Source: Acidobacteria bacterium UBA2990
GTDB taxonomy: Bacteria; Acidobacteriota; Vicinamibacteria; Vicinamibacterales; UBA8438
Direction of reading: 5' to 3'
Assembly (NCBI GenBank): GCA_002347025.1
Contig: DEAE01000016.1
Location: 120,957 to 184,956, forward strand
DNA: 64,000 nt
Of the stretch, positions 42,490-51,245 are shown in pieces. A model generated the notes under the pieces. The model ran no database searches, was not told the origin of the DNA, and saw only the letters and a program-made list of their open reading frames with translations. Position 1 is the first letter of the stretch. Each line of letters starts with the position of its first letter. Position numbers and translations under genes: made by a program.

Positions 42490-43875
42490 TCATTCTTCGG
42501 CAATCTTGTAGAGATACTGGTAACCGCGCAAATATAACTCATCGCCCACAACAGCCGGTGATGCATCGAATCCGTCATCAAGTGTGTTCGAAGCCAGCAC
42601 TTCAAAACCTGTCCCGTGCCGAATGACCAAGGTCGTGCCATCGCGACCGGTGATGTAAACGCGACCAGCAGCACCCACGGGAGAGGCAAAAATATTTGGC
42701 ACACCCTCCAGCCTCTGGAGCTGGTAGTGCGGACTACCCGTCAGTCGGTCAAATACAGAAAGGATGCCGTCGTTACTCTTAATGACATAAAGCCGGTCGT
42801 CGTATAGCAGCGGGGACGGCACATACGGCGTATCGCGGTCGAGTTGCCACACTAGCGCGTTGGTATCGGTGATATCGCCACGGGCATCAGCTAACCGGAT
42901 CGCTTGCAGATTGTTACCACGATAGCCACTCATCACATATACGAGACCATCAGCATGAACCGGTGATGGGATTGCATTCATAGTGGTACCACGGCTTTGC
43001 CAAACAAGCTCTCCTGTCTGAAGGTCATAACTCGAAACGCGGTCCATTGCAGGAGCAATCACCTGAGCGCGCCCCGCATATTCAACCACCAACGGGGTCG
43101 CCCACGTATCTATCTCATCACGAGGCACCCGCCACCGCTCTTCCCCAGTGTATTTATCGAGCGCAACGATAAAAGACTGACCGCCGATGTGATCCCAAGT
43201 CACCACCAACGTATCACCATACAATGCCGGTGTGGTTCCTTCACCAAAACCATTTCTCATAAAGCGAGTACCAAGATCGACTTCCCACTGCAGCCGACCA
43301 TTCAGGTCATAAGCATAGAGCCCCCATGATCCAAAAAATGCAAACAGATACTCACCATCGGTAACAGCCGACCCACCGGCATAGGACCCATTGGGCTGTT
43401 GATAGCCCTCGTGAGGAACTTCCTCTCGAGCAACCTGTCGCCAGGCCACCTCACCAGTCATGCGGTCGAAAGCCATCACTGTGAACTGCTGTCTCAAGAT
43501 CGATTGCCGACCTCGGACACGTCCCATGCGTCGAGAACGGCCAAGAACTCGTCGGCCCTGACGGGACGAACGAGCAGCATCGAACTGCGCTGCTGCAGGA
43601 GAGACTGGGTCCCCAACCGGGACGGCGGTCAACACAAAAATTTTATCGCCCCAGACAATCGGAGATGATGAGCCCTGGCCAGGAACCTTGGCCTTCCAGG
43701 CAACGTTAGTTGCTTCACCCCACTCTATGGGTGGGTCGGCAAACGGCGCAACACCGGTAGCGTCTGGTCCACGCCACTGTCCCCAAAACCGGTCGGCAAC
43801 CGACTGTGCCTCCACCGACCGAACGGCGAACAACGCAGTGAAGACCCAGACAATCAATACTGCCCATCTAAGCAT
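42490..43875 (-). CDS. exported PQQ-like beta-propeller protein
   Basis: A 461-residue secreted propeller with signal peptide LIVWVFTALFAVRSVEAQ, then WGQWRGPDATGVAPFADPPIEWGEATNVAWKAKVPGQG, the usual first blade. Repeats such as VMAFDRMTGEVAWRQVA, LYAYDLNGRLQWEVDL and IVALDKYTGEERWRVPR show about seven blades. An insertion with Arg-rich RSSRQGRRVLGRSRRMGRVRGR around residues 95-116 is unusual. ATG 43875 is inside GGAGGTGTAGATG and overlaps the redoxin stop by 8 bases. It is closely similar in layout to the propeller at 23674-25056. Most such proteins lack a known substrate; with NHL and Sec-redoxin partners a redox-protein role is possible. Confidence 0.87.
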   Translation of the reverse strand: MLRWAVLIVWVFTALFAVRSVEAQSVADRFWGQWRGPDATGVAPFADPPIEWGEATNVAWKAKVPGQGSSSPIVWGDKIFVLTAVPVGDPVSPAAAQFDAARSSRQGRRVLGRSRRMGRVRGRQSILRQQFTVMAFDRMTGEVAWRQVAREEVPHEGYQQPNGSYAGGSAVTDGEYLFAFFGSWGLYAYDLNGRLQWEVDLGTRFMRNGFGEGTTPALYGDTLVVTWDHIGGQSFIVALDKYTGEERWRVPRDEIDTWATPLVVEYAGRAQVIAPAMDRVSSYDLQTGELVWQSRGTTMNAIPSPVHADGLVYVMSGYRGNNLQAIRLADARGDITDTNALVWQLDRDTPYVPSPLLYDDRLYVIKSNDGILSVFDRLTGSPHYQLQRLEGVPNIFASPVGAAGRVYITGRDGTTLVIRHGTGFEVLASNTLDDGFDASPAVVGDELYLRGYQYLYKIAEE

Positions 43876-44422
43876 CTACACCTCCGGAATGACCAAGCCT
43901 TGCAGTCAATAACGTCTTGACCGACGGTCGGTCTGCCGGGCCGAGACCCACGTGGTGAAACCGGACGACACCAGTCGGATCAATCAGCACATTGCCTCCT
44001 TGCTGGCCCGTGTCTGCACGCGGCAGCCGCGGGAAACGTCCGTGCCAGGCTTCCCGGCAATAGGCGCGCAGGGTATTGAATCCCCAGACATGGCGGATCC
44101 GAGCACGATGCATCTGGTAGCTTCGATACAAACGTCGCTCACGATCAACGAGCAGTGGCCAGATCAAACTGGTCTCAGCCAGATACTCACCAGCGGCCTC
44201 CTCACCTTCAAAAGTGACTACTAGAGGCTGAATACCAAGGCGCGCCAAGGCATCCCGCGCATGCTGCAACTGCAACACATGCTGGCGGCACGGGAGTCAA
44301 AACAGGTGTCGGTGAAACACCAATAACAGCCATCGCCCCCGATAATCCTCAAGTTGATGCAGTTTTCCAGCGGTATCGCGGAGCGCAAACGAAGTTGCGA
44401 GCCGGCCCGTGAACTCTGACAT
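43868..44422 (-). CDS. candidate selenoprotein: UxxC redoxin (AhpC/TSA-2 peroxiredoxin-like)
   Basis: Read through one in-frame TGA (44299-44297), this 184-residue protein is a complete AhpC-TSA_2/redoxin-like thioredoxin fold. It starts MSEFTGRLATSFALRDTAGK, reaches WLLLVFHRHLF, then TGA at codon 42, then LPCRQHVLQLQHARDALARLG. Relatives have Cys in this motif, so the protein reads U42-L-P-C45, a CxxC-type redox site with selenocysteine first. Downstream WPLLVDRERRLYRSYQM, HVWGFNTLRAY and GGNVLIDPTGVVRFHHVG are intact and in frame. A SECIS-like hairpin follows the TGA. A gene caller would give only a 136-residue fragment starting at GTG 44278. It is between an NHL propeller (32 bases upstream) and a PQQ-like propeller. 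A nonsense mutation remains the alternative. Confidence 0.8.
44259..44282 (-). promoter_or_regulatory. bacterial SECIS-like hairpin of the redoxin mRNA
   Basis: Immediately 3' of the in-frame UGA the mRNA can fold as GCAUG-[UG bulge]-UUGC-AGUU-GCAGCAUGC: a lower 5-bp helix, a two-base bulge containing U, a 4-bp upper helix and an AGUU tetraloop. The bulged U is 20 bases and the loop G 27 bases after the UGA. E. coli fdhF uses a bulged U at 17 with G and U in the apical loop, so the design is alike. A larger pairing, UCCCGUGC with GCGCGGGA, is an alternative extension. The hairpin is inside coding sequence, as bacterial SECIS elements are. Confidence 0.7.
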
Positions 44423-44454
44423 ACTGACTCTCGAAATACCGAACCGTAAGACTG

Positions 44455-45420
44455 CTACTTCTTTACATATTTGTGAAGTGCTGGCCTGACCGTATCGGCT
44501 ACATAGATGTCTCCATTTGGAGCCATAGTCATGTAGTGCGCCTCGCCGAACTCACCGAGCCCCTTGCCGGGCTGGCCGTTGGCGCCAATGGCCTTTCCGT
44601 TCTCGTCAAGTTTAAGGATCTCACCCGCAAAGCCACTCACCATATAGAGTTGTTGATCTGCGGTGATGTGAAGACCACAGGGCAACCCCTTGTAGGCCCA
44701 TTCCTTGAGGTAGTTCCCATCGCCATCGAAGATTTGGACGCGCCTATTTTGCCGATCCGCCACATAAAGCAGATCGTCCCGATCGATAACAATCGAATGG
44801 ATAGTATCGAACTTTCCTGGCGCAGTCCCCTGGCCGCCCCATTCCTTGAGGAATGTGCCCTCACCGTCGAACTTCAGCACTCGAGGCTCGCCGCGACCGT
44901 GGCCCACCAGCACAAAAATCTCACCGACTGAATTGATCGCAAGGTCAGTGGGCTCATTTAATAACCCGGCGCCTGGCTCACCAGCCTCGCCCTGAGTTCC
45001 GAGGGTCAGGAGAACATCGCCGGCGGGATTCATTTTCGTCACAGTGTGCCCGTTGACGTCCGTCGTCCAAATGTTGCCATCTGGGTCAAGCCTCATTCCG
45101 TGCGGTCTGAGGTACTCACCCTGTCCCCACGAACGCACAAAGCTACCATCTGGATTGAATTCCATCAGCGGGTTCGGGCCGCGATTAAAAACTAGCAAGC
45201 GATTCTGAGTGGTCCAGACCACACTCGATGGAGCACCCATCTCCTGGCCATTCGGAATCTCCAATCCGTGCGGAACCGGACGGTAGCCCAAATCAGGTGC
45301 ATCTTCCATCTGCGCCGGGTCTGGAGCATCCAAGATTTGAGCACTGACAGAGAATGTAGCTCCCAGCGTAATTGCAACAACGGTTATGAGCGTGCTGGTA
45401 AAACGACCTGCTAGCAACAT
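44455..45420 (-). CDS. exported NHL-repeat beta-propeller
   Basis: A 321-residue secreted six-bladed NHL propeller from ATG 45420, five bases after AGGAG; the frame extends upstream to 45492 without support. Signal peptide LITVVAITLGATFSVSAQ. Repeats: RLLVFNRGPNPLMEFNPDGSFVRSWG, RLDPDGNIWTTDVNGHTVTKMNPAGD, DLAINSVGEIFVLVGHG, IVIDRDDLLYVADRQNRRVQIFDGDGNYLKEWAYKGL and APNGDIYVADTVRPALHKYVKK. It resembles peptidyl-alpha-hydroxyglycine alpha-amidating-lyase-like propellers, but the catalytic set cannot be verified by eye. First gene of a three-gene operon with the Sec-redoxin and PQQ-like propeller; intergenic distance 32 bases. Confidence 0.85.
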   Translation of the reverse strand: MLLAGRFTSTLITVVAITLGATFSVSAQILDAPDPAQMEDAPDLGYRPVPHGLEIPNGQEMGAPSSVVWTTQNRLLVFNRGPNPLMEFNPDGSFVRSWGQGEYLRPHGMRLDPDGNIWTTDVNGHTVTKMNPAGDVLLTLGTQGEAGEPGAGLLNEPTDLAINSVGEIFVLVGHGRGEPRVLKFDGEGTFLKEWGGQGTAPGKFDTIHSIVIDRDDLLYVADRQNRRVQIFDGDGNYLKEWAYKGLPCGLHITADQQLYMVSGFAGEILKLDENGKAIGANGQPGKGLGEFGEAHYMTMAPNGDIYVADTVRPALHKYVKK

Positions 45421-45543
45421 GGCAGCTCCTAGGAAAACAGATTGTCCGGTTGCTCGGCATTGTACCACTGCCGCCAACCGCCTTGACAGCACAGTTACTC
45501 AACGTCAAGATACGGGATTAGATAGATTCTTGGAGGAGTATCG

Positions 45544-45900
45544 ATGAAAAACCTCTCGCTGTTGCTACTAGTGGTCGCCGGCGCCCTTGTGATGATGGTC
45601 TCAACTCTCACTGCCGAAGAGACGGTCACTGGCCGGTTGGTCGAAGCAGGTTGCTCGGCCATGGCTGGTGCGGAACCTAGCGCCGAGCATGTCGCATGCA
45701 TGGTGCGTTGCGCCAAGAATGGTGACCCGATCGGCATCTTAACCGAAAATGGCCTCTATAAAATCACTGGTAACTGGGCCACAAACAACCCCGACCAACT
45801 GGCCGAGTTCATGGCCAAACAGGTTCACGCGACTGGTGAGGCGAGTGAAGTGGACGGAGAGGTCCTGTTCGAGGTATCAAGGATTCAGCCAGCTGACTAA
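45544..45900 (+). CDS. small exported Cys-containing protein
   Basis: A 118-residue secreted protein with a perfect GGAGGA ribosome site six bases before the ATG. Signal peptide KNLSLLLLVVAGALVMMVSTLTAEE. The mature part shows VTGRLVEAGCSAMAGAEPSAEHVACMVRCAKNGDPIGILTENGLYKITG, with Cys37, a His49, Cys52 and Cys56, then VHATGEASEVDGEVLFEVSRIQ. I recall similar exported proteins with a CxnHxxCxxxC pattern, of unknown function; a metal-binding role is possible from the pattern. Likely a small beta-barrel of the OB type by its strands. Divergent from the NHL gene and followed by a strong terminator. Confidence 0.75.
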   Translation: MKNLSLLLLVVAGALVMMVSTLTAEETVTGRLVEAGCSAMAGAEPSAEHVACMVRCAKNGDPIGILTENGLYKITGNWATNNPDQLAEFMAKQVHATGEASEVDGEVLFEVSRIQPAD

Positions 45901-45948
45901 GCACAGTTATAAATTTGGGCTGACGACCTGGCTCTCCATATGACAAGC

Positions 45949-45973
45949 AGGCCGGGCAGTTCTTGCCCGGCCT
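45949..45973. terminator. strong intrinsic terminator
   Basis: A perfect 10-bp stem, AGGCCGGGCA (45949-45958) and TGCCCGGCCT (45964-45973), with loop GTTCT, then CGTGTTT. It lies after the small exported protein's stop at 45900 and before the ankyrin gene's stop on the other strand, so it can serve both. The T-run is short on the plus strand. Confidence 0.7.
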
Positions 45974-46015
45974 CGTGTTTACAACGCCCCAGTCCCTAGG
46001 GAGTCATCCTCAAAG

Positions 46016-47461
46016 CTACGAACGAGGCCTGGCTCCCAACTTAAGCAAGAGGGCCTCCATCTCAGGCCAACGTTTGCCGGTGTTTGAATAGAACACTCCC
46101 TGAGCGATCGTCAGTGGCGCCCAGCCCTTCTCGTTGACCGCCTCTAGGTCCGCCCCCTGACCGAGAAGAAACCGGACCAGGGGTTCAGAACCGCGAATGA
46201 CAGCCCCGTGCAACGCGGTATCCCCGTTAGCATCAATAGTGGTTACGGCATCTCCCAGTTCAAGCATTAGCTTGACCGCCGCGAGCGACTCCGCGTTCGT
46301 CCCCGGACTCTCACCGACCGCCCAGATGCCGACCCCAGCAGCAACCATCAGTGGAGTGGTTCCATCCTCATTTGGAAGAAGCGGGTCAGCCCCAAGTCTC
46401 ACCAAATGTCGCATTAGTTCCACATCGACGGCCTTCGCCGCCAACAAGAACGGAGTTGCGCCCACTCGGTTCAACACATTACGGTAACCACCAGTCCCAG
46501 ACCCGTCAGCTCCACGTGGCTCCTGGACTTGCCTCGCATCGAGGTTAGCCCCATGAACCGCGAGCGCCTGTACAAATTCTAAATCAGAGACCAACCCGGT
46601 CGGAATAGGAGCAGGATTGTTGAAGTTAATGTTGGGGCGCCTAGCCCAAACCAGCTGATGCAAGGCAGTCCATCCTTGCTCATTCGCATTCGGATCGGCA
46701 CCTTGTTCAAGTAACCAAACCCCAAGGTCATAGTGCGCGTTGAGTGCCGCCAACGACAGGGCACTCATACCGCTGGGCAATGTGTCGTTGACATCAGCCC
46801 CAGCCGCAACCAAGGTATGTAGCGTCTCCTGTTGATTGTGCCGCACTGCGAAAAGCAACGGAGTGAACCCACCGTTAGAACGGGCATGGATATCAGCACC
46901 AGCCGCAACCAACGCTAAGGCCGCCTTCGCGTTACCTTCAACTGCCGCCCACATCAGCGCAGTCTGACCCCGCCAGTGCTCCCTCGCGTCAGCAATGGCT
47001 CCTGACGCCAGAAGAGCCTCAACAGCCTCTACCCGACCCGAGCGAGCTGCGCGCATCAAAGGAGTTTCCCCTTCCGGGAGGCTCACATTGGGATCGGCTG
47101 CGGCAGCAAGCAATGTCTGCAACATTGATGGACTGCCATGAGTAGCCGCAACCAGCAAGGGTGTTACACCGTAACGATTCAGAATATCGGTTTTAGCTCC
47201 GGCCTGGATCAGCAATTCGGCTGAAAGCAAGTCATCACGGTGGGCGGCCCAATGCAGCGAGGCAGTGCCGTCGACGTCAGGAGCATCGGGATCGACCCCA
47301 CTCCTGAGCAGTGCACGAACTTGGTCGACATCACCAGCCCGCACAGCATCAACGAGCGGTACGTCGATCGCCTCTATCGCAACGCCTGCTCCAAACAGCC
47401 AGACGAGCGAAACCGCCAATGCCCCGTTACAGGCTCTCAACAACAATCCGGTTTGCCTCAC
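46016..47461 (-). CDS. exported ankyrin-repeat protein
   Basis: A 481-residue protein with an N-terminal hydrophobic segment NGALAVSLVWLFGAGVAIEA (signal or anchor) and about nine ankyrin repeats with regular TPLLVAATHGSPSMLQTLLAA, TPLMRAARSGRVEAVEALLASGA, TALMWAAVEGNAKAALALVAAGADIH, TPLLFAVRHNQQETLHTLVAAGADVN and TALHGAVIRGSEPLVRFLLGQGADLE. The final repeats carry TIAQGVFYSNTGKRWPEMEALLLKLGA. Start is GTG overlapping the DUF1552 stop by four bases (GTGA). Last gene of the DUF1592/DUF1552 operon. Exported ankyrins recur beside such pairs in my recollection, but the role is unknown. Confidence 0.9.
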   Translation of the reverse strand: MRQTGLLLRACNGALAVSLVWLFGAGVAIEAIDVPLVDAVRAGDVDQVRALLRSGVDPDAPDVDGTASLHWAAHRDDLLSAELLIQAGAKTDILNRYGVTPLLVAATHGSPSMLQTLLAAAADPNVSLPEGETPLMRAARSGRVEAVEALLASGAIADAREHWRGQTALMWAAVEGNAKAALALVAAGADIHARSNGGFTPLLFAVRHNQQETLHTLVAAGADVNDTLPSGMSALSLAALNAHYDLGVWLLEQGADPNANEQGWTALHQLVWARRPNINFNNPAPIPTGLVSDLEFVQALAVHGANLDARQVQEPRGADGSGTGGYRNVLNRVGATPFLLAAKAVDVELMRHLVRLGADPLLPNEDGTTPLMVAAGVGIWAVGESPGTNAESLAAVKLMLELGDAVTTIDANGDTALHGAVIRGSEPLVRFLLGQGADLEAVNEKGWAPLTIAQGVFYSNTGKRWPEMEALLLKLGARPRS

Positions 47462-48807
47462 ACCCCCACCAATTCCTTGAGCCGACCCGTGCTGTCACCG
47501 AAGTTTTCAGCCGACAAGCCAGCTTTATCGAGCATACTGACCAGCAAATTATTCATCGGCGTGTCCTTCGGATACCGCAAATGGCGCCCACCTTTGAGCT
47601 GACCTGAACCACCTCCCACAACGAGCTCGGGTAAGTCAAAATGCGCGTGGTCATTACTGTCGCCTAACCCACCTCCGTAGAGAACCATTGAGTGGTCCAA
47701 AACTGTTCCGTCACCATCAGGAACTGACTGAAGGCTGTCAAGCAAGTGAGCGAATAAACCCATATGATAGGTGTTAATCCTAGACAGTTTATCCAGTTTT
47801 TCAGGATCATTCCGATGGTGTGACAGTCCGTGGTGGGGGTCAGGAACACCCAGATGAGGATAGGTCCGCCCACCTAACTCACGACCCAGCATGAAAGTAA
47901 ACACTCGAGTGAGGTCGGCCTGATACGCCAACGAGACTAAGTCAAACATCAACTTAACATGAGCTTCAAAAGTCTCAGGAATCCCAACAGGACGGGCAAG
48001 TTCAGGAAGCTCAGCATCAGCACTCTGGGCCTCAGCCAGTTGAATCCGACGTTCCAAGGCTCGAATAGCATCAAGGTACTGTTCGAGTCTGGAACGGTCT
48101 CCCACACCGATACCCCGCTCGAGAACGGCAAGGTCATCGGTCACTGAGTCCAGAATACTGCGGTCACGCTGCATCTCTGCTACCCGCTGCTCGGTAGTCC
48201 CTCCATCTCCAAACATCCGCTCGAAGACCACACGGGGATTGTTCTCCATCGGCAAGGGTGTCGTCGGCGAGCGCCAAGCAACCGTGTTCAGATAGACACA
48301 GCTGTATCCGTTCTCACAGTTTCCCACCAACCCGTCTAGATCAATCGCAAGCTCCAAAGATGGCAGCGGGGTGTCTTGACCCAAATGCTGGGCCGCAAGT
48401 TGGTCTGCCGTCACGCCGGCCTGCACGTCAGACCCTTCCGTCTGCTTGGGGTGAACACCGTTCAGCCATGTTGAGCTAGCACGCGAGTGCTCTCCGTTCC
48501 CATCCCCAAGTGGCTCTGCTTGCCCGTGCGCCAAACCACTCACGACCGTTAGTTGGTCGCGATAAGGCGCAAGCGGTTGCATGATCGGGGAAAGTGCGAA
48601 GTCACTCCCAGCCTCGACCGGAGTCCACTGCTGCATAACTGCCCCATTGGGGATGTAGACGAAGCCTAGCCTTCGCACAGGATTCGCTGCAGTGCGGGCA
48701 ACAGCTGAAAGTGCTGGCACCATGGCATCAAGCAATGGAAGGGCCACCGCAGCGCCCACACCACGTAAGAAAGTACGGCGAGGCAATGATAGCTTCTTTA
48801 TTATCAT
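47458..48807 (-). CDS. Tat-exported DUF1552 family protein
   Basis: A 449-residue protein of the DUF1552 family, typical length. The start is ATG 48807, overlapping the DUF1592 stop by four bases (ATGA). The N-terminus KKLSLPRRTFLRGVGAAVALPLLDAMVP is a twin-arginine signal. Hallmarks are GFVYIPNGAVMQQWTPVEAG, HSRASSTWLNGVHPKQTEGSDVQAGVTADQLAAQHLG, ENGYSCVYLNTVAWRSPTTPLPMENNPRVVFERMFG, and HHGLSHHRNDPEKLDKL followed by VLYGGGLGDSNDHAHFDLPELVVGGG. This alkaline-phosphatase-like fold has conserved His/Asp and no established reaction. It always sits with a DUF1592-type cytochrome, which suggests a shared periplasmic function. Confidence 0.93.
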   Translation of the reverse strand: MIIKKLSLPRRTFLRGVGAAVALPLLDAMVPALSAVARTAANPVRRLGFVYIPNGAVMQQWTPVEAGSDFALSPIMQPLAPYRDQLTVVSGLAHGQAEPLGDGNGEHSRASSTWLNGVHPKQTEGSDVQAGVTADQLAAQHLGQDTPLPSLELAIDLDGLVGNCENGYSCVYLNTVAWRSPTTPLPMENNPRVVFERMFGDGGTTEQRVAEMQRDRSILDSVTDDLAVLERGIGVGDRSRLEQYLDAIRALERRIQLAEAQSADAELPELARPVGIPETFEAHVKLMFDLVSLAYQADLTRVFTFMLGRELGGRTYPHLGVPDPHHGLSHHRNDPEKLDKLSRINTYHMGLFAHLLDSLQSVPDGDGTVLDHSMVLYGGGLGDSNDHAHFDLPELVVGGGSGQLKGGRHLRYPKDTPMNNLLVSMLDKAGLSAENFGDSTGRLKELVGV

Positions 48808-51245
48808 GACCGGGTTCTCCTCATCTGAAACGGTGGACTCTTGACAACACCTAAAATCAAGTCCGAGAAGCGATGGCCAGAACCAGCCGTCGCACGAGTG
48901 ATCTCTCGAATTGCAGGAGCATCATGGTATTCAATACCCCGGCCAATCGCATATATCAACAGCTTCTCCGTCAGCGTGGTCACGAAGAGCTCTGGCCTAC
49001 CGAGCAGTGCATCCCGAAGCCCAGCAGCCCCTTCGAAAGCGGTTCCATCGGGCAATACACCTGATGCATCTATCGGTCTGTTTGACTCGCTCCGAGTCCG
49101 GTAGCGCCCAATTGCGTCAAATTGCTCAAGCGCAAATCCAGGTGGGTCCATCAACCTGTGGCAGCTGGCACAGACTGGGTTCGCGCGGTGCTGCTCCATC
49201 GCATCCCGCATTGAAAGCGCTACCCCGTCGGTGGTTGTCTCATCAAGTGAGGGGACATCTGGTGGCGGCAACGGCGGTGGCGTACCTAACAGGTTTTCGA
49301 GCACCCACTTACCACGAAGGACTGGAGACGTCCGAGTTGGATACGCCGTAGCGGCCAAGATGCTGCCATGTCCCAAAAGCCCTCTTCGGTTATCACTCGA
49401 CAACTGCACCCGCCTGAAGTGGCTACCGTAGACATTCGGAATACCGTAGTGCCTGGCAAGCCGCTCATTAATGAATGAGTAGTCCGCAGTCAAAAAGTCC
49501 AAGACACTACGATTTTCACGAAGCACACTTTCGAAGAACAGTTCAGTCTCTTGTTGGAACGCCCTACGCAGGGCTTCTCCAAAATCAGGAAACAGGTCCT
49601 CATCTGGCGTCAACGCACGGACATTACGCAAATACAGCCACTGTCCAGCAAAGTTCTCGACCAGGGCATCAGACCGCCGATCCGCTAGCATGCGAAGAAC
49701 CTGCGCCTCAAGCACATCTGGTTCACCTAAAGTTCCATCAGCAGCCAAGTCGAGCAGCTCTTCATCAGGAATGCTACTCCACAAAAAGAATGACAATCTC
49801 GAGGCAAGCTCAAGACTATTGACTCGATAAACCGTGGATGGTGGTAGGTTGGACGGATCCTGCTCCACCCGGAAAAGGAACTCGGGGCTAGCCAGCAACC
49901 TTCTCAGACCCAACTCAATACCACCCTCAAACCCGCCGTCAAAATACCCCTGCTGGTAAAAATCAAGTAGGACCGCCAAGTCTGCCTCTGTGACAGGGCG
50001 ACGGTAAGCACGCCGGGCAAGCGTGGACAGGATTGTGCGGGCACACTGAACTTCGTCGGCTACATCTTGGCCGGGTGGCCGACAAACAAAAATACGCTCC
50101 CGGCTTGGCGTCTCATCCACAGGCCTAGTGCCACTACCTTCAAAAGGGCCAGAAACAGTCACGCTTCCGAGATATGGTTGGTAGCGAGTGTCTCCTCCCG
50201 TAATGCTTATGTAGGGACGCAAAAACGGTTGCCGCAATGTTTCCACATAAGCAGACGTCTTCTGGTGAAACGTTACCTGAACCGTGCGTGGGCCGGCTCG
50301 CACCGGAACACGTATTTCCCACTCCTGGTCGATTCCCCGCTGTCGTGCCAGATAGTCCCGATACTCGGAACTGTCCCGTTCGACATTGTCAGGTCTAGGC
50401 TCCCCAACCACAAACGTGTCGAGCAAGTCGCCATCCACACTGACCTCAAGCTGGTGCGGGGTATCAAAGACTTTCAGGGTGCCACTTGCGTCGCGACCCA
50501 GCTGCACACGGAAAACATACTCGGCATCTTCCGGAAAAGTAAAAAGAAACCGCGTGCCACCACGAGTACCAAACGGTAAGTCATCCAGCCGGCCATCTTG
50601 AGTCAAATCAGTGACCAAGCGGAAGGTTTCTGCAGTCGCAGAGGGCATAGGCCGACCGACCGCAAGCCGACTAATCTTTTTCGCGGCGGATAGATATCGC
50701 TCGAGCAAGGTCGGAGAGATCCCAAGCACACCAGCGATATTGTCGAATCCATAGCTCCCATCATCGGCCGGCAGTAGAGCCGTCACATCAACATCCAATG
50801 CCAAGAGGTCCCTAATGACATTGTGATATTCACTGCGGTTGAGTCGATGGAAAGTATCCGTCCGGCCAGGATCTGGCCGGGCCGCTGCCGCCTGGTCAAG
50901 CTCGGTTTCAAGCCAAGTAGTAAATGCCTCATACGTCTCAGCATCTGGACGGGGACGGGGCGCTGGCGGCATGGCCCCGGCTCGCATCTTCCGAACCACC
51001 TTCTCCCAAATCGCTGGATGAGCCCCCACATCCGTAATCTCAACGGCATCGAGCATCAAGTCGGCAGTCTGAAGCCGTTGATTGTGACAAGTCACGCAGT
51101 AACGATCGAGCAACACCTGGGGTGACATCTCGACAACGGCTCGCTGTTCTGACGCGGCTACCGTCACAAACTGCTCGACACCACTACCCGCCAGTGCCAA
51201 TGTCCCCATGACCGCTATCAACAATACTCGCATCCAGATCCCCAT
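48804..51245 (-). CDS. DUF1587/1595/1592/1588/1585 cytochrome-type protein
   Basis: An 813-residue exported protein with the Planctomycete-type domain series. After a signal peptide, CVTCH (Cys50, Cys53, His54) is a c-type heme site. Domain order: DUF1587 (about 130-195, FHRLNRSEYHNVIRDLLALD), a beta-rich middle, DUF1595 (about 400-460, LARRAYRRPVTEADLAVLL), DUF1592 (about 470-610), DUF1588 (about 625-725, RRGLLGHGSILAATAYPTRTSPVLRG and a second heme motif CASCH) and DUF1585 (about 745-813). Function unknown; heme and pairing with DUF1552 suggest a secreted oxidoreductase. First gene in the coupled operon. Confidence 0.93.
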   Translation of the reverse strand: MGIWMRVLLIAVMGTLALAGSGVEQFVTVAASEQRAVVEMSPQVLLDRYCVTCHNQRLQTADLMLDAVEITDVGAHPAIWEKVVRKMRAGAMPPAPRPRPDAETYEAFTTWLETELDQAAAARPDPGRTDTFHRLNRSEYHNVIRDLLALDVDVTALLPADDGSYGFDNIAGVLGISPTLLERYLSAAKKISRLAVGRPMPSATAETFRLVTDLTQDGRLDDLPFGTRGGTRFLFTFPEDAEYVFRVQLGRDASGTLKVFDTPHQLEVSVDGDLLDTFVVGEPRPDNVERDSSEYRDYLARQRGIDQEWEIRVPVRAGPRTVQVTFHQKTSAYVETLRQPFLRPYISITGGDTRYQPYLGSVTVSGPFEGSGTRPVDETPSRERIFVCRPPGQDVADEVQCARTILSTLARRAYRRPVTEADLAVLLDFYQQGYFDGGFEGGIELGLRRLLASPEFLFRVEQDPSNLPPSTVYRVNSLELASRLSFFLWSSIPDEELLDLAADGTLGEPDVLEAQVLRMLADRRSDALVENFAGQWLYLRNVRALTPDEDLFPDFGEALRRAFQQETELFFESVLRENRSVLDFLTADYSFINERLARHYGIPNVYGSHFRRVQLSSDNRRGLLGHGSILAATAYPTRTSPVLRGKWVLENLLGTPPPLPPPDVPSLDETTTDGVALSMRDAMEQHRANPVCASCHRLMDPPGFALEQFDAIGRYRTRSESNRPIDASGVLPDGTAFEGAAGLRDALLGRPELFVTTLTEKLLIYAIGRGIEYHDAPAIREITRATAGSGHRFSDLILGVVKSPPFQMRRTRS

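Noticed and set aside
43868..44278. Short 136-residue redoxin beginning at GTG 44278
   Set aside because: It starts after the conserved active-site motif and lacks the N-terminal strand; the in-frame sequence upstream of the TGA completes the fold, so the longer reading with Sec is preferred.
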